Notes: a model not told the origin generated them from the sequence alone. DNA of 45,362 nucleotides from Chitinispirillum sp. (GCA_007115975.1 SKJJ01000061.1:1-45362); one strand, 5' to 3'; counted from the first letter of the stretch, positions 1 through 9,500 are shown. Translations and numbers: made by a program.

Positions 1-42
1 ACCAGTAGAAAACATGTTTGGGTCTCTTTTTTTTACAAATTC

Positions 43-64
43 TTTACATTTTTTCAAAACAGGG
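43..64 (+). repeat. 22-bp repeat shared with the tyrS leader
   Basis: These 22 bases match 42520-42541 (just before tyrS) at 21 of 22 positions. Both copies are preceded by CTC followed by eight T and A, at slightly different distances. The repeated block ends in TTTCAAAACAGGG. It looks like a copied leader segment rather than chance, but its role is unknown. Confidence 0.5.
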
Positions 65-71
65 GTCAAAA

Positions 72-153
72 GTGGCGTTTTTGAGCTGTTTTGAGCTACT
101 GCACTGGATTGTGGTTCCAGAAGTTGGGGGTTCGAGTCCCCTCAGCCACCCCA
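72..153 (+). tRNA. Degenerate tRNA-His (GTG); 3' half intact, 5' half abnormal
   Basis: The 3' half is textbook: anticodon stem 104-108/116-120 around a 7-nt loop with anticodon GTG at 111-113, T arm 126-142 with the TTCGAGT loop, acceptor 3' strand 143-149, C at the discriminator position (150; typical of tRNA-His) and encoded CCA 151-153. The 5' half is wrong. Bases 72-76 pair with 145-149, but the next two acceptor pairs fail. No normal D arm or GG of the D loop can be drawn, and the D-arm region contains a direct repeat of a 9-mer (79-87 and 89-97). It is either a pseudogene or the displaced 3' fragment left by integration into a tRNA-His gene. A functional tRNA with an odd D arm cannot be excluded. 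Confidence 0.5.
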
Positions 154-257
154 TTTTTAACTCCTTGTAAAATAAAGACTTACGAAACGTATCGGTTTGC
201 ATAAGGTAGCCTTGTTGGTCAATGGAAACCCGGCCTTTCGCATCTAAAATCCCACCC

Positions 258-1172
258 CTAACGCTGCGATCGCAAAAATCCATAAAATATCCCGTTCACA
301 ATATCCGCCTCTTCATAATGAGGCATATGCCCAGCACCCTCAATCGCGTGAAATTGTGTCTGTGGTATCAGCTCCAGTACCGTGGCACTTTCGCTTATCG
401 GTATCACTTCATCCTCCTGTCCCCAGATAAGAAGAACCGGCAGAGCGGAATTTCCTGCTGTCCAATATGCCGACTCCAGATCCATGGACTGGAAATGTCG
501 CGCTGCAGAGAAAACCGCAGGCGGAACACCTTTGTACCGCAACTGTTCTCTGGCCTTCTGCATCAGTGGCCGTACCCTTTCAATATGAGAAGCCTGTTCG
601 GTGTCAGATGACAAAAGACGTCCCAGTCTCTCCTTAAGACGATTTATGCGTTGCTGCTGATTATCAGAGAAAAATGTGGGTGTTACCGGATCGATTAAAA
701 TGAGACTCCTGACACGCTTGGGGTGTTGATGGTTAAAAAGCATTGCCAGAGCGCCTCCCATTGAAAGTCCCATCAGATGAACCGGTTCTGTTACCCTGAG
801 ATGATCGAGAAGTTCGCCGATCTGTTCTATGTAAAGCTCTGGAGTATAATCCACTCGGGGGCGTGAAGAGAAACCTCTTCCGTAAAGATCATACCTGATG
901 GTGCGTAAACCTGAATCTGCAAGGGCTGCAAAAGTGTTGTCGTATACTATGTTTGGAACAAAACTGCCGTGAATCATCAATACAATTTCTCCATAGTCCG
1001 GACCGGCTGTTTCGTAGTAGGTAGTGCCAACAGTCAGTTTGGCAGTACGGCCAGCTGCCGGAATGTGCTCGGGTATAGCGGTGTCGATAGTGGGTTTGCT
1101 TATCCATACGATCAGCGAGATAACCAAAAGGGCCGTGGCGGAAAATAGCAATAATCGAAGCAGATTTTTCAT
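258..1172 (-). CDS. Membrane-anchored alpha/beta hydrolase
   Basis: A 304-residue alpha/beta-hydrolase-fold enzyme, probably an esterase or lipase-like hydrolase facing the periplasm. Residues about 5-25 form a single hydrophobic N-terminal segment (signal anchor). The oxyanion HG lies at 68-69 (MIHGS), the nucleophile elbow GLSMG places the catalytic serine at 137, the acid is Asp254 in GQEDEVIP, and the catalytic histidine is His282 in GAGHMPH. All triad members are present and correctly ordered, so it should be active. The substrate cannot be told from sequence. It stands alone on the minus strand, downstream of the PL14-like gene with a gap of nearly 200 bp, so co-transcription is uncertain. 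A C-C hydrolase or haloperoxidase-like activity is possible. Confidence 0.85.
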   Translation of the reverse strand: MKNLLRLLLFSATALLVISLIVWISKPTIDTAIPEHIPAAGRTAKLTVGTTYYETAGPDYGEIVLMIHGSFVPNIVYDNTFAALADSGLRTIRYDLYGRGFSSRPRVDYTPELYIEQIGELLDHLRVTEPVHLMGLSMGGALAMLFNHQHPKRVRSLILIDPVTPTFFSDNQQQRINRLKERLGRLLSSDTEQASHIERVRPLMQKAREQLRYKGVPPAVFSAARHFQSMDLESAYWTAGNSALPVLLIWGQEDEVIPISESATVLELIPQTQFHAIEGAGHMPHYEEADIVNGIFYGFLRSQR

Positions 1173-1364
1173 ATTGTTGAGAACCTGTGTTTATGGTGAG
1201 TCATCGATTTGTTCGGTAAAGTAACACTTATCAAGATAAATAATGTAAAAACCGTGCGCCGGAAAAATCCAATCCCACCAGCGCAAACGGGTAAAAAAAG
1301 AGATCTGTATAGTGCTGAAAAACCATTGGCTAGTCGTAATGTTAGCCTCAGATCGTACTGTCGG

Positions 1365-3134
1365 TTAACGCTGCAGGATAAAACTACCCCGCTCCTTTAC
1401 CCCCTCAACTGTGGTTTGGTATAGGTAGGATCCGCTTGTAAGGTCGGTTATCTGATGTTGTGAGTCTGGTGTTAGTACGACCTTTTGTACGAGCGTTCCG
1501 CGAAGATTGTAAATTTTAAGTTCTGTATTCTGATGTTGTGAATTAGTGGAGAAAATGATAGTTCCACCATCATGGTGTAATGTGAGTGATGCCGATAATT
1601 TTTTTCTGTCCGCATTTACTCTCCTCAAACCTTGCCCGTCATCTATACTGTCCCCCACGGAGACATTGGACAGTATGGCTGCATAATCAGTTAATGAATG
1701 AAAACCATAGTGAGAAATCGATTTGGCATATCCACGGTAGCGATACTCATCCCCCAGCTTATGCCCATTGACCCATACCGAATAGGTCATTGGTGATGCA
1801 TCAAAATTCATTTGAAAGCTTACCCGTATAGCGTCTCTTGTTACCGCTATACCGTTTTCAACATCATACATCCTTTCTGTGTAATCGAGCGGTGATGCTA
1901 TTCCGTCCTCTATTCGCAGTGCACCAAAAAGAGACCACTCACCTTCCGCCTCACCGGTTATTGATGGCCCAAGGTGTATGGTCGTCGCCCCGGTATCAAG
2001 CCAGGTAAGAGTCATATTCAGGTAAGAATCACTAGTGGTGATTGTGTCATTAAAGAAAACTCCCTGCCAGGTCTTTGAAGTAAGTCCGTCTGTTGAGTCG
2101 ATAGCAATTATTCTGGTACTATTCTCAGATGTTAATCCTGCAGTGTCGGTCACCGTGTGGGTAAGGGTATAAACGCCGGGTTCGGCATATACGGTCGTTG
2201 CCTCAGAACTTTGCGCTGTGCTGCCGTTACCGAAATCCACGTTATGGCTAAGCCCTCTTCCCATGCTGTGAGTGGCATTGGTATGCAAGGTAAACGGAAC
2301 CGTACCCGTATTTTGGGAAATCCAAAAGAGTGCCTGGGGCTTTGGGGAGAACTGATCTGCTGTAACCTCAAACGAGCCGTAACTTATGGATACATCTTTT
2401 GGTGGTGCCCAGATTGAACCACTGCCTCCAAAAAAAGTGGATAGGTAGAATACATCGATGTCCAGATCTGCTGCAGTTCTGAACATAAGACTCTCCGCCA
2501 CAAGGGCCAGCTCACCGTCAAACCAGGAGTACACTGAGCCATCTTTACTACCGGGTGTATTCATGATTATGCGGGTGACCACCGTGTGCCACTCTCCGGG
2601 AAGAAAACGCTTTTGCGGTAGGTGATAATTCCATGGTAAATCAACACCCTCATTTTCTGGGAAGTACATGTACTGAACACTGTTGCCGTCTGAACGCCAC
2701 ATGATGCGAGCGCTCCAGCCGTTGGTGCCATCAGGAGTATTGCCGCCCGTAACGCAGGCCCCTCCGCACAAACCAGGCAGCTTTCCCCCCTTTACAAAAT
2801 CAAACCCCTCCTGGAACATCACCGTATATGCCGCCCAGGCGGTATCCACGCCTTTTTGAAGTACGGCTTTTATCTGCAGCCCGTTCTCATGAGGACCAAA
2901 AGTATCGGCGGGGTAGAGCATCATAAGTGCTTTACTGGCTGAATCCGGGCCGTAAACTATCTCTCCTCTTCCCTGATCCATCCCATAATACCACTGGGCT
3001 TCGGGAAAGTCCTGCTCTGCCATCGCCATGGTGTATGGCCCTAAAGGGTGAGAGTTAAAATCAACAGAGAGCAGAGGGGCCGCAAACCCAGCTTCAACAC
3101 AGAGAAAAATGGGAATCAGGAGTCTCTTTATCAT
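1365..3134 (-). CDS. Secreted polysaccharide lyase family 14-like protein with PKD and C-terminal sorting domain
   Basis: A 589-residue exported protein. Residues 1-18 are a signal peptide. Residues about 22-258 resemble the jelly-roll fold of PL14-type alginate/glucuronan lyases: note GFDFVKGGKLPGL at 110-122, followed by a Gly-rich Cys-containing loop and the downstream GEWHTVVTRI strand. Residues about 267-346 are a PKD domain (DFGNGS, then VYTLTHTVTDTAG). A second beta-rich region (about 350-500) may be another carbohydrate-binding or jelly-roll module. The last about 70 residues form an Ig-like domain ending GSYLYQTTVEG...FILQR, typical of T9SS type A sorting domains, so surface delivery is inferred. 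The enzyme family call rests on motif resemblance; catalytic residues were not verified. It may act on uronic-acid polysaccharides of algae or plants. Confidence 0.72.
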   Translation of the reverse strand: MIKRLLIPIFLCVEAGFAAPLLSVDFNSHPLGPYTMAMAEQDFPEAQWYYGMDQGRGEIVYGPDSASKALMMLYPADTFGPHENGLQIKAVLQKGVDTAWAAYTVMFQEGFDFVKGGKLPGLCGGACVTGGNTPDGTNGWSARIMWRSDGNSVQYMYFPENEGVDLPWNYHLPQKRFLPGEWHTVVTRIIMNTPGSKDGSVYSWFDGELALVAESLMFRTAADLDIDVFYLSTFFGGSGSIWAPPKDVSISYGSFEVTADQFSPKPQALFWISQNTGTVPFTLHTNATHSMGRGLSHNVDFGNGSTAQSSEATTVYAEPGVYTLTHTVTDTAGLTSENSTRIIAIDSTDGLTSKTWQGVFFNDTITTSDSYLNMTLTWLDTGATTIHLGPSITGEAEGEWSLFGALRIEDGIASPLDYTERMYDVENGIAVTRDAIRVSFQMNFDASPMTYSVWVNGHKLGDEYRYRGYAKSISHYGFHSLTDYAAILSNVSVGDSIDDGQGLRRVNADRKKLSASLTLHHDGGTIIFSTNSQHQNTELKIYNLRGTLVQKVVLTPDSQHQITDLTSGSYLYQTTVEGVKERGSFILQR

Positions 3135-3485
3135 GGTTACAATCTTTTCGCTAAAAGGTAAAAAAAGTACACTCCTAACTTATTATTCCATTATGCCGGA
3201 TTTTTTTCAAGGATTGATCATTTGGTGAGGTTTTTCCAACCGCCTGGAGTGTATACCGTAGTGCAGCAAGATAATTTAGCACCACCCCAACCGTCAATCG
3301 TGAAATCTTTATAGGTACGATTCTATGTCGAACGATACATTCGGCGGCATTCTCGTTTTAAATTACACCTTTTTCCCGCCGGGGGGTGCCGGGTGTTAGA
3401 TTTAAGCGCTGAGGGAGCGAAGGGGGAACCCAGAGATTACATCGTTCACTCTTGTCCCGCCCCTGTATGGTTTACTGGGATAGCG
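3135..3485. other. 351-bp intergenic region, no gene seen
   Basis: This stretch separates two minus-strand genes. It holds an AT-rich part upstream of the PL14-like gene and a GC-rich part around 3375-3400 where CCCG and CGGG arms could form a weak hairpin. No convincing ORF, tRNA or terminator with a T tract is visible. Confidence 0.4.
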
Positions 3486-5141
3486 TCATGCTGTAGTTGT
3501 TGCTTGTTTTGTGTGTTGAGGAAATTCTACAACAAAACTGGTCCCTTTGCCCTCTTCTGTTATAACTCTCATGTGGCCGCTATGTGATGCTATGATATTC
3601 TTAACCATTGTGAGACCAATACCTGTACTGTTAACACCCTTTGTTGTGAAAAAGGGCTGAAAACATCTTTTACGCGTTTCGGGGGACATTCCGCATCCGT
3701 TATCGGTTACTACCAACCGGATCGTGTTGTCGGATCGTTCTGTGGTTACTTCGAGCAGGCCGCCCTGAGCCATTGCATCTGCAGCATTGAGAACAAGGGT
3801 CAAAATCATCTCGGCAATTTCATTTTTTGTACCAAGTATTTTCGCTTCATCACAGAGTTGAAAACTGACGGTGATAGAATTGGTGTCCGCACCTCTGCAG
3901 AGCCACTGTTTTTGGCACAATGCGACAGCCTCATGAATCAACTCGTTTACATCAACTTCCTGATGACTTTTTGATCGGTTTGAAAAACAGCAGAAATTCT
4001 GCATGCTGTGTACGAGTTCTGCTCCACGACTTGCGGCAGATTTCATGGCATTAAGTCTCTGCTGAACAGCTTTTTTATCCTCAAGCTCACTCTCATCACT
4101 TAACATCAGATCCGCATAGGTCATAATAGGAACAAGAAAATTGCTGAAATCGTGAGCTACTCCACTTGCCAGCTGGCCCAGAATATAGAGCCGTTCCTGT
4201 TTGATCGCCTCATTTTGGGTCTGCTGCAACTCGTCCAAAGCAGAGGCAAGGAGTTTGTTTTTCTCCCGCAGCTGATCGCTCTGCTTATTCACCTTCAACC
4301 GCAACAACCGATTCATTAAAAGAAAGATTGTCAATGCCAGTAAGATTGCAAAAATAGAAAAAAGAACAGTACGGCTGATAGATGTACGCGGTTGCTCACT
4401 GAGCCAGGGTGAAAGCGATTGGTAATAAGCTGAACCCCAATGGGTCATCATCTCCGAGACGTGCCGGTCTATTGCATGCAGCAGATCGGTGTTGTGCCCC
4501 TTTTTTGCTGCAAAATAACGTGTGCTGGGGTTGAGGGTAACAGAAGAGGCGATTAGGTTTTCCTGGGGCCTTTGGTAGTCATAGAACCGACCCAGTAACG
4601 CGACATCTGTAGTACCGGACCGGACGCTTTCAACAACGCTTTGGTGATCCGGAAAAACAATCTGTTGGAATGAGACAGCAAGTCGTTGTGCAAGCTCTTC
4701 TCTAAGTAAATGTTCCTGAACTGATCCTTGCAGAGTGGCGATCCGCTTACCCTCAAGTTCCCCAACCGAACTGATTAGATCTCCTTCTCGGTGAAAAACC
4801 CTCAGCCATGAAGAGAGAATCGCGAGCTGATTAAAATCCAACCGTTCTGTGCTGCTTTGCGAAAATTCCACATCTGGCATCAGATCAATACTGTCCGCTT
4901 CAAGTCGCCGCATACCCTCCTGCAAGTTTCCGGGAATGTACTGGAGTTTCCAGCCCTCTTTTTCTGCGACCCTTTTTATGATGTCAATGAATATCCCCTC
5001 GGGAACGCCACCGGTACCGGTGGATACCGTAGGCGGGTTATCGTAAACGCCTATGCGCACCGTTCGTAACGAGGCCGCTTCCGCAAGAGGTAAAAAAAAG
5101 CTCAATAGCAGAAAAGTGAAAATGTGCTTTGAAAAAAACAT
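3486..5141 (-). CDS. Sensor histidine kinase with periplasmic solute-binding domain
   Basis: A 551-residue membrane sensor. A signal peptide (1-23) is followed by a bacterial extracellular solute-binding family 3 domain (about 26-248; TVRIGVYDNPP start), a single transmembrane segment (about 257-278), a coiled coil (about 283-315) and a HisKA-HATPase core. The H box is LASGVAHDFSNFL with phospho-acceptor His330. The N box is LVLNAADAM (449-457), G1 is DNGCGM (480-485) and G2 is TGIGLTMVKNI (506-516). All catalytic boxes are intact. There is no receiver domain and no response regulator beside it, so it is an orphan or works with a distant partner. The ligand is likely a small polar metabolite such as an amino acid, but this is not determinable here. 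A ribosome-binding site AAGGA precedes the start by six bases. Confidence 0.88.
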   Translation of the reverse strand: MFFSKHIFTFLLLSFFLPLAEAASLRTVRIGVYDNPPTVSTGTGGVPEGIFIDIIKRVAEKEGWKLQYIPGNLQEGMRRLEADSIDLMPDVEFSQSSTERLDFNQLAILSSWLRVFHREGDLISSVGELEGKRIATLQGSVQEHLLREELAQRLAVSFQQIVFPDHQSVVESVRSGTTDVALLGRFYDYQRPQENLIASSVTLNPSTRYFAAKKGHNTDLLHAIDRHVSEMMTHWGSAYYQSLSPWLSEQPRTSISRTVLFSIFAILLALTIFLLMNRLLRLKVNKQSDQLREKNKLLASALDELQQTQNEAIKQERLYILGQLASGVAHDFSNFLVPIMTYADLMLSDESELEDKKAVQQRLNAMKSAASRGAELVHSMQNFCCFSNRSKSHQEVDVNELIHEAVALCQKQWLCRGADTNSITVSFQLCDEAKILGTKNEIAEMILTLVLNAADAMAQGGLLEVTTERSDNTIRLVVTDNGCGMSPETRKRCFQPFFTTKGVNSTGIGLTMVKNIIASHSGHMRVITEEGKGTSFVVEFPQHTKQATTTA

Positions 5142-5542
5142 CTGTTTCCTTCTGTTTTAAGGCTGAATCGATTCGTTAAAGTTAAAAAATGGCCATACTT
5201 GCTGGTCTGATTTTTGGGATTAATTTGCTTAACTTTCATATTTGACAAAAGCCTCATTGTTGACTTTTCGGCGTTACACCGGATTTCATCAAACTTAATA
5301 TAACTATACCGGTTGCCACATGGCAAAAAATTACCATCATCAACACTTGATTACTTAGCAAGAGGGAGTAACTTCTGGTGCCCCTTGTAGAAAAAAGCCA
5401 GATTCTTATGGTGTTTATCTGCTATCCAAATACAAAAGATCCATTTTTATTGGATACCTAAAAGTTAATGTGTTAACTTATAGGTATGAATAGGCGGTTT
5501 TTCAGTAGTCCACGTTATCCATTTTGAGAGAGGGAGGGTTTT
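5142..5542. other. 401-bp divergent intergenic region
   Basis: It lies between the divergent sensor kinase gene (minus) and the envelope protein gene (plus), so it must hold both promoters. It is AT-rich and contains one outstanding structure, the 34-bp palindrome at 5454-5487, listed separately. No gene is seen. Confidence 0.6.
5454..5487. promoter_or_regulatory. 34-bp interrupted palindrome, candidate operator
   Basis: Two 15-bp arms (5454-5468 and 5473-5487) are reverse complements except for one A-A mismatch and are separated by TGTG. The centre is AAGTTAA-TGTG-TTAACTT and the outer parts are ATACCT and AGGTAT. It sits about 55 bp upstream of the start at 5543. It is AT-rich with no T tract after it, which fits a dimeric regulator's binding site better than a terminator. 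Confidence 0.55.
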
Positions 5543-6478
5543 ATGTGGAGTGTAAAGTTTAAAAAGAGTGTGTGCTTCAACAGTCTGGTTGCGATGATAA
5601 CAGTCGCTGTCATGTCCCCCCTGATCTCGGCATATTGCGCTAATCCCTATGAAATTGTCTCTTCATGGTTTGCGGAAACCGACAATCTCCTCAGACAAAC
5701 AGCACAAGAGATCGCTCCAATTGGTAATCTCGGCGCCTCTGAAACTCTTCTCAACGAAAAAATTGCCAATCAGCCGGCATTTGAAGTTCTGCTGCGTACA
5801 AATTCAAAGGGGAAAGTAATCAGTGAAGTCACTCAGCAGGGAATCCAGCAGAGAAGCTTCAGAACCGTTGGCACCCAGAGGTGGCACAGAGGTACCGAAG
5901 CATCCCAGCAGACCTATTATGGAATGTTGCTAAGCGGTGGCTCTCTCTCCCTTTTCTGGGTCAGGCCCCTTGCCACCGCAAACAACCGATTCGGCGGAAC
6001 ACTGGTCGCAAGAGTAAATGTTGAAAAGGCTCTAAGAGAACTGGCCCAAAAGCACGGTGTCTCTTTTGCCGTGGAAAGGGAAGGAAATGAGATCTTTTCA
6101 AATCTTGATGTGCCGGGAGCTGAAAAAAGACCACTGCTGGTCCCTGGAATTGATGGGTTGGTGATGTCTTATGGAAAAACTTCTGCTGCTGCTTTACCTC
6201 AAGAGCACGACGCGGTGGGAGCAGAAGAAGCGGTTGTTGCTCAAACAGTGGGTGGAGCAGAGGGAGTGGGTGGAGCAGAGGGAGTGGGTGGAGCAGAGGG
6301 AGTGGGTGGAGCAGAGCAACCATCTGCTTTGAGCTGGTTGGAGAGTGAAAACGTACCAGTTGCTGCAGTGGGTGCTGTTGTTGCTGTGGGACTATTATTC
6401 ATGGTTATTGCTCTGATAAAAGGAGCTAAAGGGAAACAAAAAAGACTTCTTGAATCAATAGAAAAAGGTGATGTTTAA
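5543..6478 (+). CDS. Envelope protein with sensor-like periplasmic domain, repeat linker and C-terminal TM
   Basis: A 311-residue protein of unknown function. Residues 1-33 form a signal peptide or anchor. Residues about 36-210 look like a small periplasmic sensing domain (Cache/PDC-like: helical start, then strands with GGTLVARVNVEKAL), but this is a fold-level guess. Residues about 225-262 are a low-complexity linker with four VGGAE-type units encoded by an 18-bp tandem repeat. A transmembrane helix follows (about 271-292), then a short basic cytoplasmic tail (KGAKGKQKR). No kinase, methyl-accepting or GGDEF output domain is present, so any signal must pass to a partner. The start has a strong ribosome-binding site (GGGAGG at about 5532). 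Expression may be governed by the palindrome upstream. Confidence 0.75.
   Translation: MWSVKFKKSVCFNSLVAMITVAVMSPLISAYCANPYEIVSSWFAETDNLLRQTAQEIAPIGNLGASETLLNEKIANQPAFEVLLRTNSKGKVISEVTQQGIQQRSFRTVGTQRWHRGTEASQQTYYGMLLSGGSLSLFWVRPLATANNRFGGTLVARVNVEKALRELAQKHGVSFAVEREGNEIFSNLDVPGAEKRPLLVPGIDGLVMSYGKTSAAALPQEHDAVGAEEAVVAQTVGGAEGVGGAEGVGGAEGVGGAEQPSALSWLESENVPVAAVGAVVAVGLLFMVIALIKGAKGKQKRLLESIEKGDV
6248..6316 (+). repeat. In-frame 18-bp tandem repeat (about 3.8 copies)
   Basis: The unit GTGGGTGGAGCAGAGGGA occurs perfectly at 6248-6265, 6266-6283 and 6284-6301, with a 15-bp partial copy to 6316. Eighteen bases is a multiple of three, so copy changes lengthen or shorten the periplasmic linker (VGGAEG units) without a frameshift. 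Perfect identity of copies points to recent slippage. Confidence 0.95.
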
Positions 6479-6489
6479 ATTCACCAGCT

Positions 6490-6519
6490 GATTGCGGTGC
6501 ACAGCAGTACACCGCAATC
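6490..6519 (+). promoter_or_regulatory. Perfect 10-bp stem-loop between two co-directional genes
   Basis: GATTGCGGTG (6490-6499) pairs exactly with CACCGCAATC (6510-6519) across a 10-nt loop. It begins about 12 bases after the upstream stop codon and about 50 bases before the next start. No T tract follows, so it may be an mRNA-stabilising or attenuating hairpin rather than a classical intrinsic terminator. Confidence 0.6.
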
Positions 6520-6569
6520 TCCAGAAATTCAATTCCATTGACAATTCTTTAACCTGCTGGTAAAATTAT

Positions 6570-9500
6570 ATGAAACATCAATCTGCTTTGGTTACAATGG
6601 CAATGGAATCAGAAAAAAACAGTACAACTATTTGGTATAATGATCCGCTGCTTCTTTTGGTTGGTCAGGCATTTTTTGTCGGGCTTGCCTTTGGTCTGCT
6701 ATACAATGTGGCCTATACAAAGCTGTTGATTACGTATGGCTCCGATGGACTGCGTACGGTCTATTTGCTTGTGGGCCTTACTGTACCTCTGTTTACGATC
6801 GCACTTAACTTCCTTGAAAAAAAAATCCGGCTTGCAGGGTATTCCGTATTTTTGATAGCTATTTTTGCCGCACTGTTTTTCATCTCTTTTTTCCTGATAG
6901 CACAACCTGGTCTTGAATGGACCGTCTATCCTCTGATGGTAGTCAATATAATGGGCAGCTTGTACTGCATGATGCTCAGGGGGGCGCAGGCTGCAGAAAT
7001 TTTTAATGCAAGAACCATAAAGAAACAGTATCCGAGAATAACCGGAAGTGAAATTGTTGCAATTGTTAGTGCAGGTCTTCTGATCAGGCCACTCTCAGAG
7101 CTAACCGGTTCACTGGAACGGTTGATTCTGATAGGGGCAGCTTCACTGGTCATTGCACTTATAATAGTGCAGAGGCTCGTGACGGTGCACATTGTGCCGG
7201 TCCAATCCCAATACCACCTGAATAAACGTGAAAAAAATTATGGCAATCAGCTCAGCGGATTTTCAGAACTGATTAAAATTGTAAAAAAACGGTATACTCT
7301 GCTGGTGTTCTCCTATCAATTGGTCGCCTATACCATAACTCTGCTGGTGCAATACCTGTTCTATTCAGAGGCAAGAAATTTTTTCTCTGATGTGGAAAGA
7401 ATGAGCGGGTTTATCGGTTTGGCCCGAGCTGCAATTACCGCCTTGAGCTTTATCTTTCTTACTTTTTTTGCAGGTAAACTGCTGTTGAAATTCGGTATGC
7501 CTCTTGGACTTGGAGGCAGCCCTGCAGGAGTTGCACTCTTATTGATCGGTGCACTGTTTGCAGCTCTTTTTCGACACTCTTCAGAGCACCTCTTGTTCAT
7601 CATTATTATCATCACCCAGTTTGCAGACTATATGCTCTACTCCGGACTAACTAAAACTTCAGTGCAAAGTGCTTTTCAGCCATTGACAAACAGGGAGAGA
7701 GATACGGTGTACGTCTTGGCTCAGGGGGTAGGCATCCCTCTGAGCTACGCCGTTACTGCATTTTTGCTGATGGGTTTGAGCCGGTTTTCTGCAAATAATA
7801 CTCTTTACATTGTCTACCTTACCCTTGCAGTAATCGTTGTTTGTCTGATTATTGTCTTTTTCCTCTACCGCTCTTACGGTGCGCAGCTAAAAAAGACACT
7901 GAGTAAAAAAAGTATTGGTGAACTTGATCTTAATATCCACGACGCCTCCACAATGAAAATTATCAATCGGTTTTTAGGCTCCGGCAACGCCCTTTCTGTT
8001 GCAACCGGACTTGACTTGCTTGAAAAGGCTGCACATCCTGATTACCCGCTTCAGCTGGAAAAGATCGCCTGGTACGGAACGGATGATTCGGTTCGTAAAG
8101 ATGTTCTGGAAAGAATCGAGAATATCCTACCACCCTGGGGACGCAACGTCGCTCAAAGAGTCCTTGCACAAAAATGTTCCGACTCCCTGAAGGCTTCTGC
8201 GATACGCGTGCTCTGTGCTACCACTGATGAGCCGGTCTCTCTGGTTGCACCATATATCCACAGCGATTCTCCTGAAATTAAAAGTGCCGCTATCAGTGGC
8301 CTGTTTCTCTATGGGGGAATAAATGGCATTCTCAGAGCCGCACATGTATTCACTGCTATGGTTTCGAGTCAGTCTGCTCAAGAACGGATCGAGGCTGCTT
8401 TGATACTGCAAAGAACTGCTGTCAGAAACTTTTTCCACCCACTCCTTGACCTTATCTCTGATGAGGATGAAGGGGTGGTGATCGCAGCACTCAAAGCTGC
8501 CCAGACGGTGAAACATCCTGCACTTATTCCTGCAGTTGTTAAACTGATAGACCCTCCCTCAACCCGTAGCCACGCCTTGGCTGCATTTGCCTCTTTTGGT
8601 GCAGACGTAGAACCGATTTTAAACAGGTGTTTGGATCCCGGTACATCTGTGCCCCGTGACAGAGCGCTGAGAATAATCCGAACGTGTTCTAAAATCCCTG
8701 ATAACGCAATGGGGGAGCTGCTGGTATCTTCTTTGGGAAAAAAACTCCATCCTGATATTGCCGCACAAGTCTACTCTGCACTTGCTTGCAGAGGGTTCAG
8801 GGCAAAAGACAGTATGAAAAAAACTGTGTGTATGCTGATTCTTTCCCATACAAACGATCTGGCTAGAATCGCTGTCGCCCGAAGCGAACTGCAGGAAAGT
8901 GAAAACAAAATCAGGCCACTGATCTCAGCGCTTGACGATCTCTACCTCAGAACATTACAAAATATCTTTACTCTTTGTTCACTTATTCATACCCCCGATT
9001 GGGTAATGGGTATTCAACACAAGATTATAGAAGGTACCGATAAGCAACGGGCACTGGGAAACGAACTCCTTGATGTCAGGCTGAATAAGGAAATAAAACA
9101 GCAGGTCATTGCAGTGGTTGAATTCTATACTAAAAGTGAAAACAGTATCAGAAAAATTGTGGAATTGTTTGATATTCCAACTCTTGAGCCTCATCACCGA
9201 ATAAGACAATTGCAGACCGACAAAATACTGTGGCCGCAGTTGTGGCTTAAAACCTGTGCCGATCATGCCGCATGGGTTCTTGGCTTAGAGTCTAATCCAC
9301 CGGAGGAAAATATGGTGACAATTATCGAACGGGTACTCTCTCTCAAATCTGCAGATATCTTCTCTGCCATCCCCGATGCCATTCTTGCCCAGATCGCTAC
9401 GATTGCAGAGGATATAGACATTCCAGAGAATGAAACGTTTATTAAAAAAGGACAAATCGGTGATTGTATGTACATTATCGGAGACGGGCTGGTTTCTATT

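Noticed and set aside
44-283. Minus-strand 79-residue ORF across the tRNA-His locus
   Set aside because: Its LRGLEPPTSGTT stretch is the familiar artefact of translating tRNA antisense.
6248-6316. CRISPR-like short repeats
   Set aside because: The units are contiguous with no spacers and lie in frame within a gene.
5961-6323. Minus-strand ORF with repeated LLHPLP units
   Set aside because: It is the antisense shadow of the 18-bp tandem repeat in the 5543-6478 gene.
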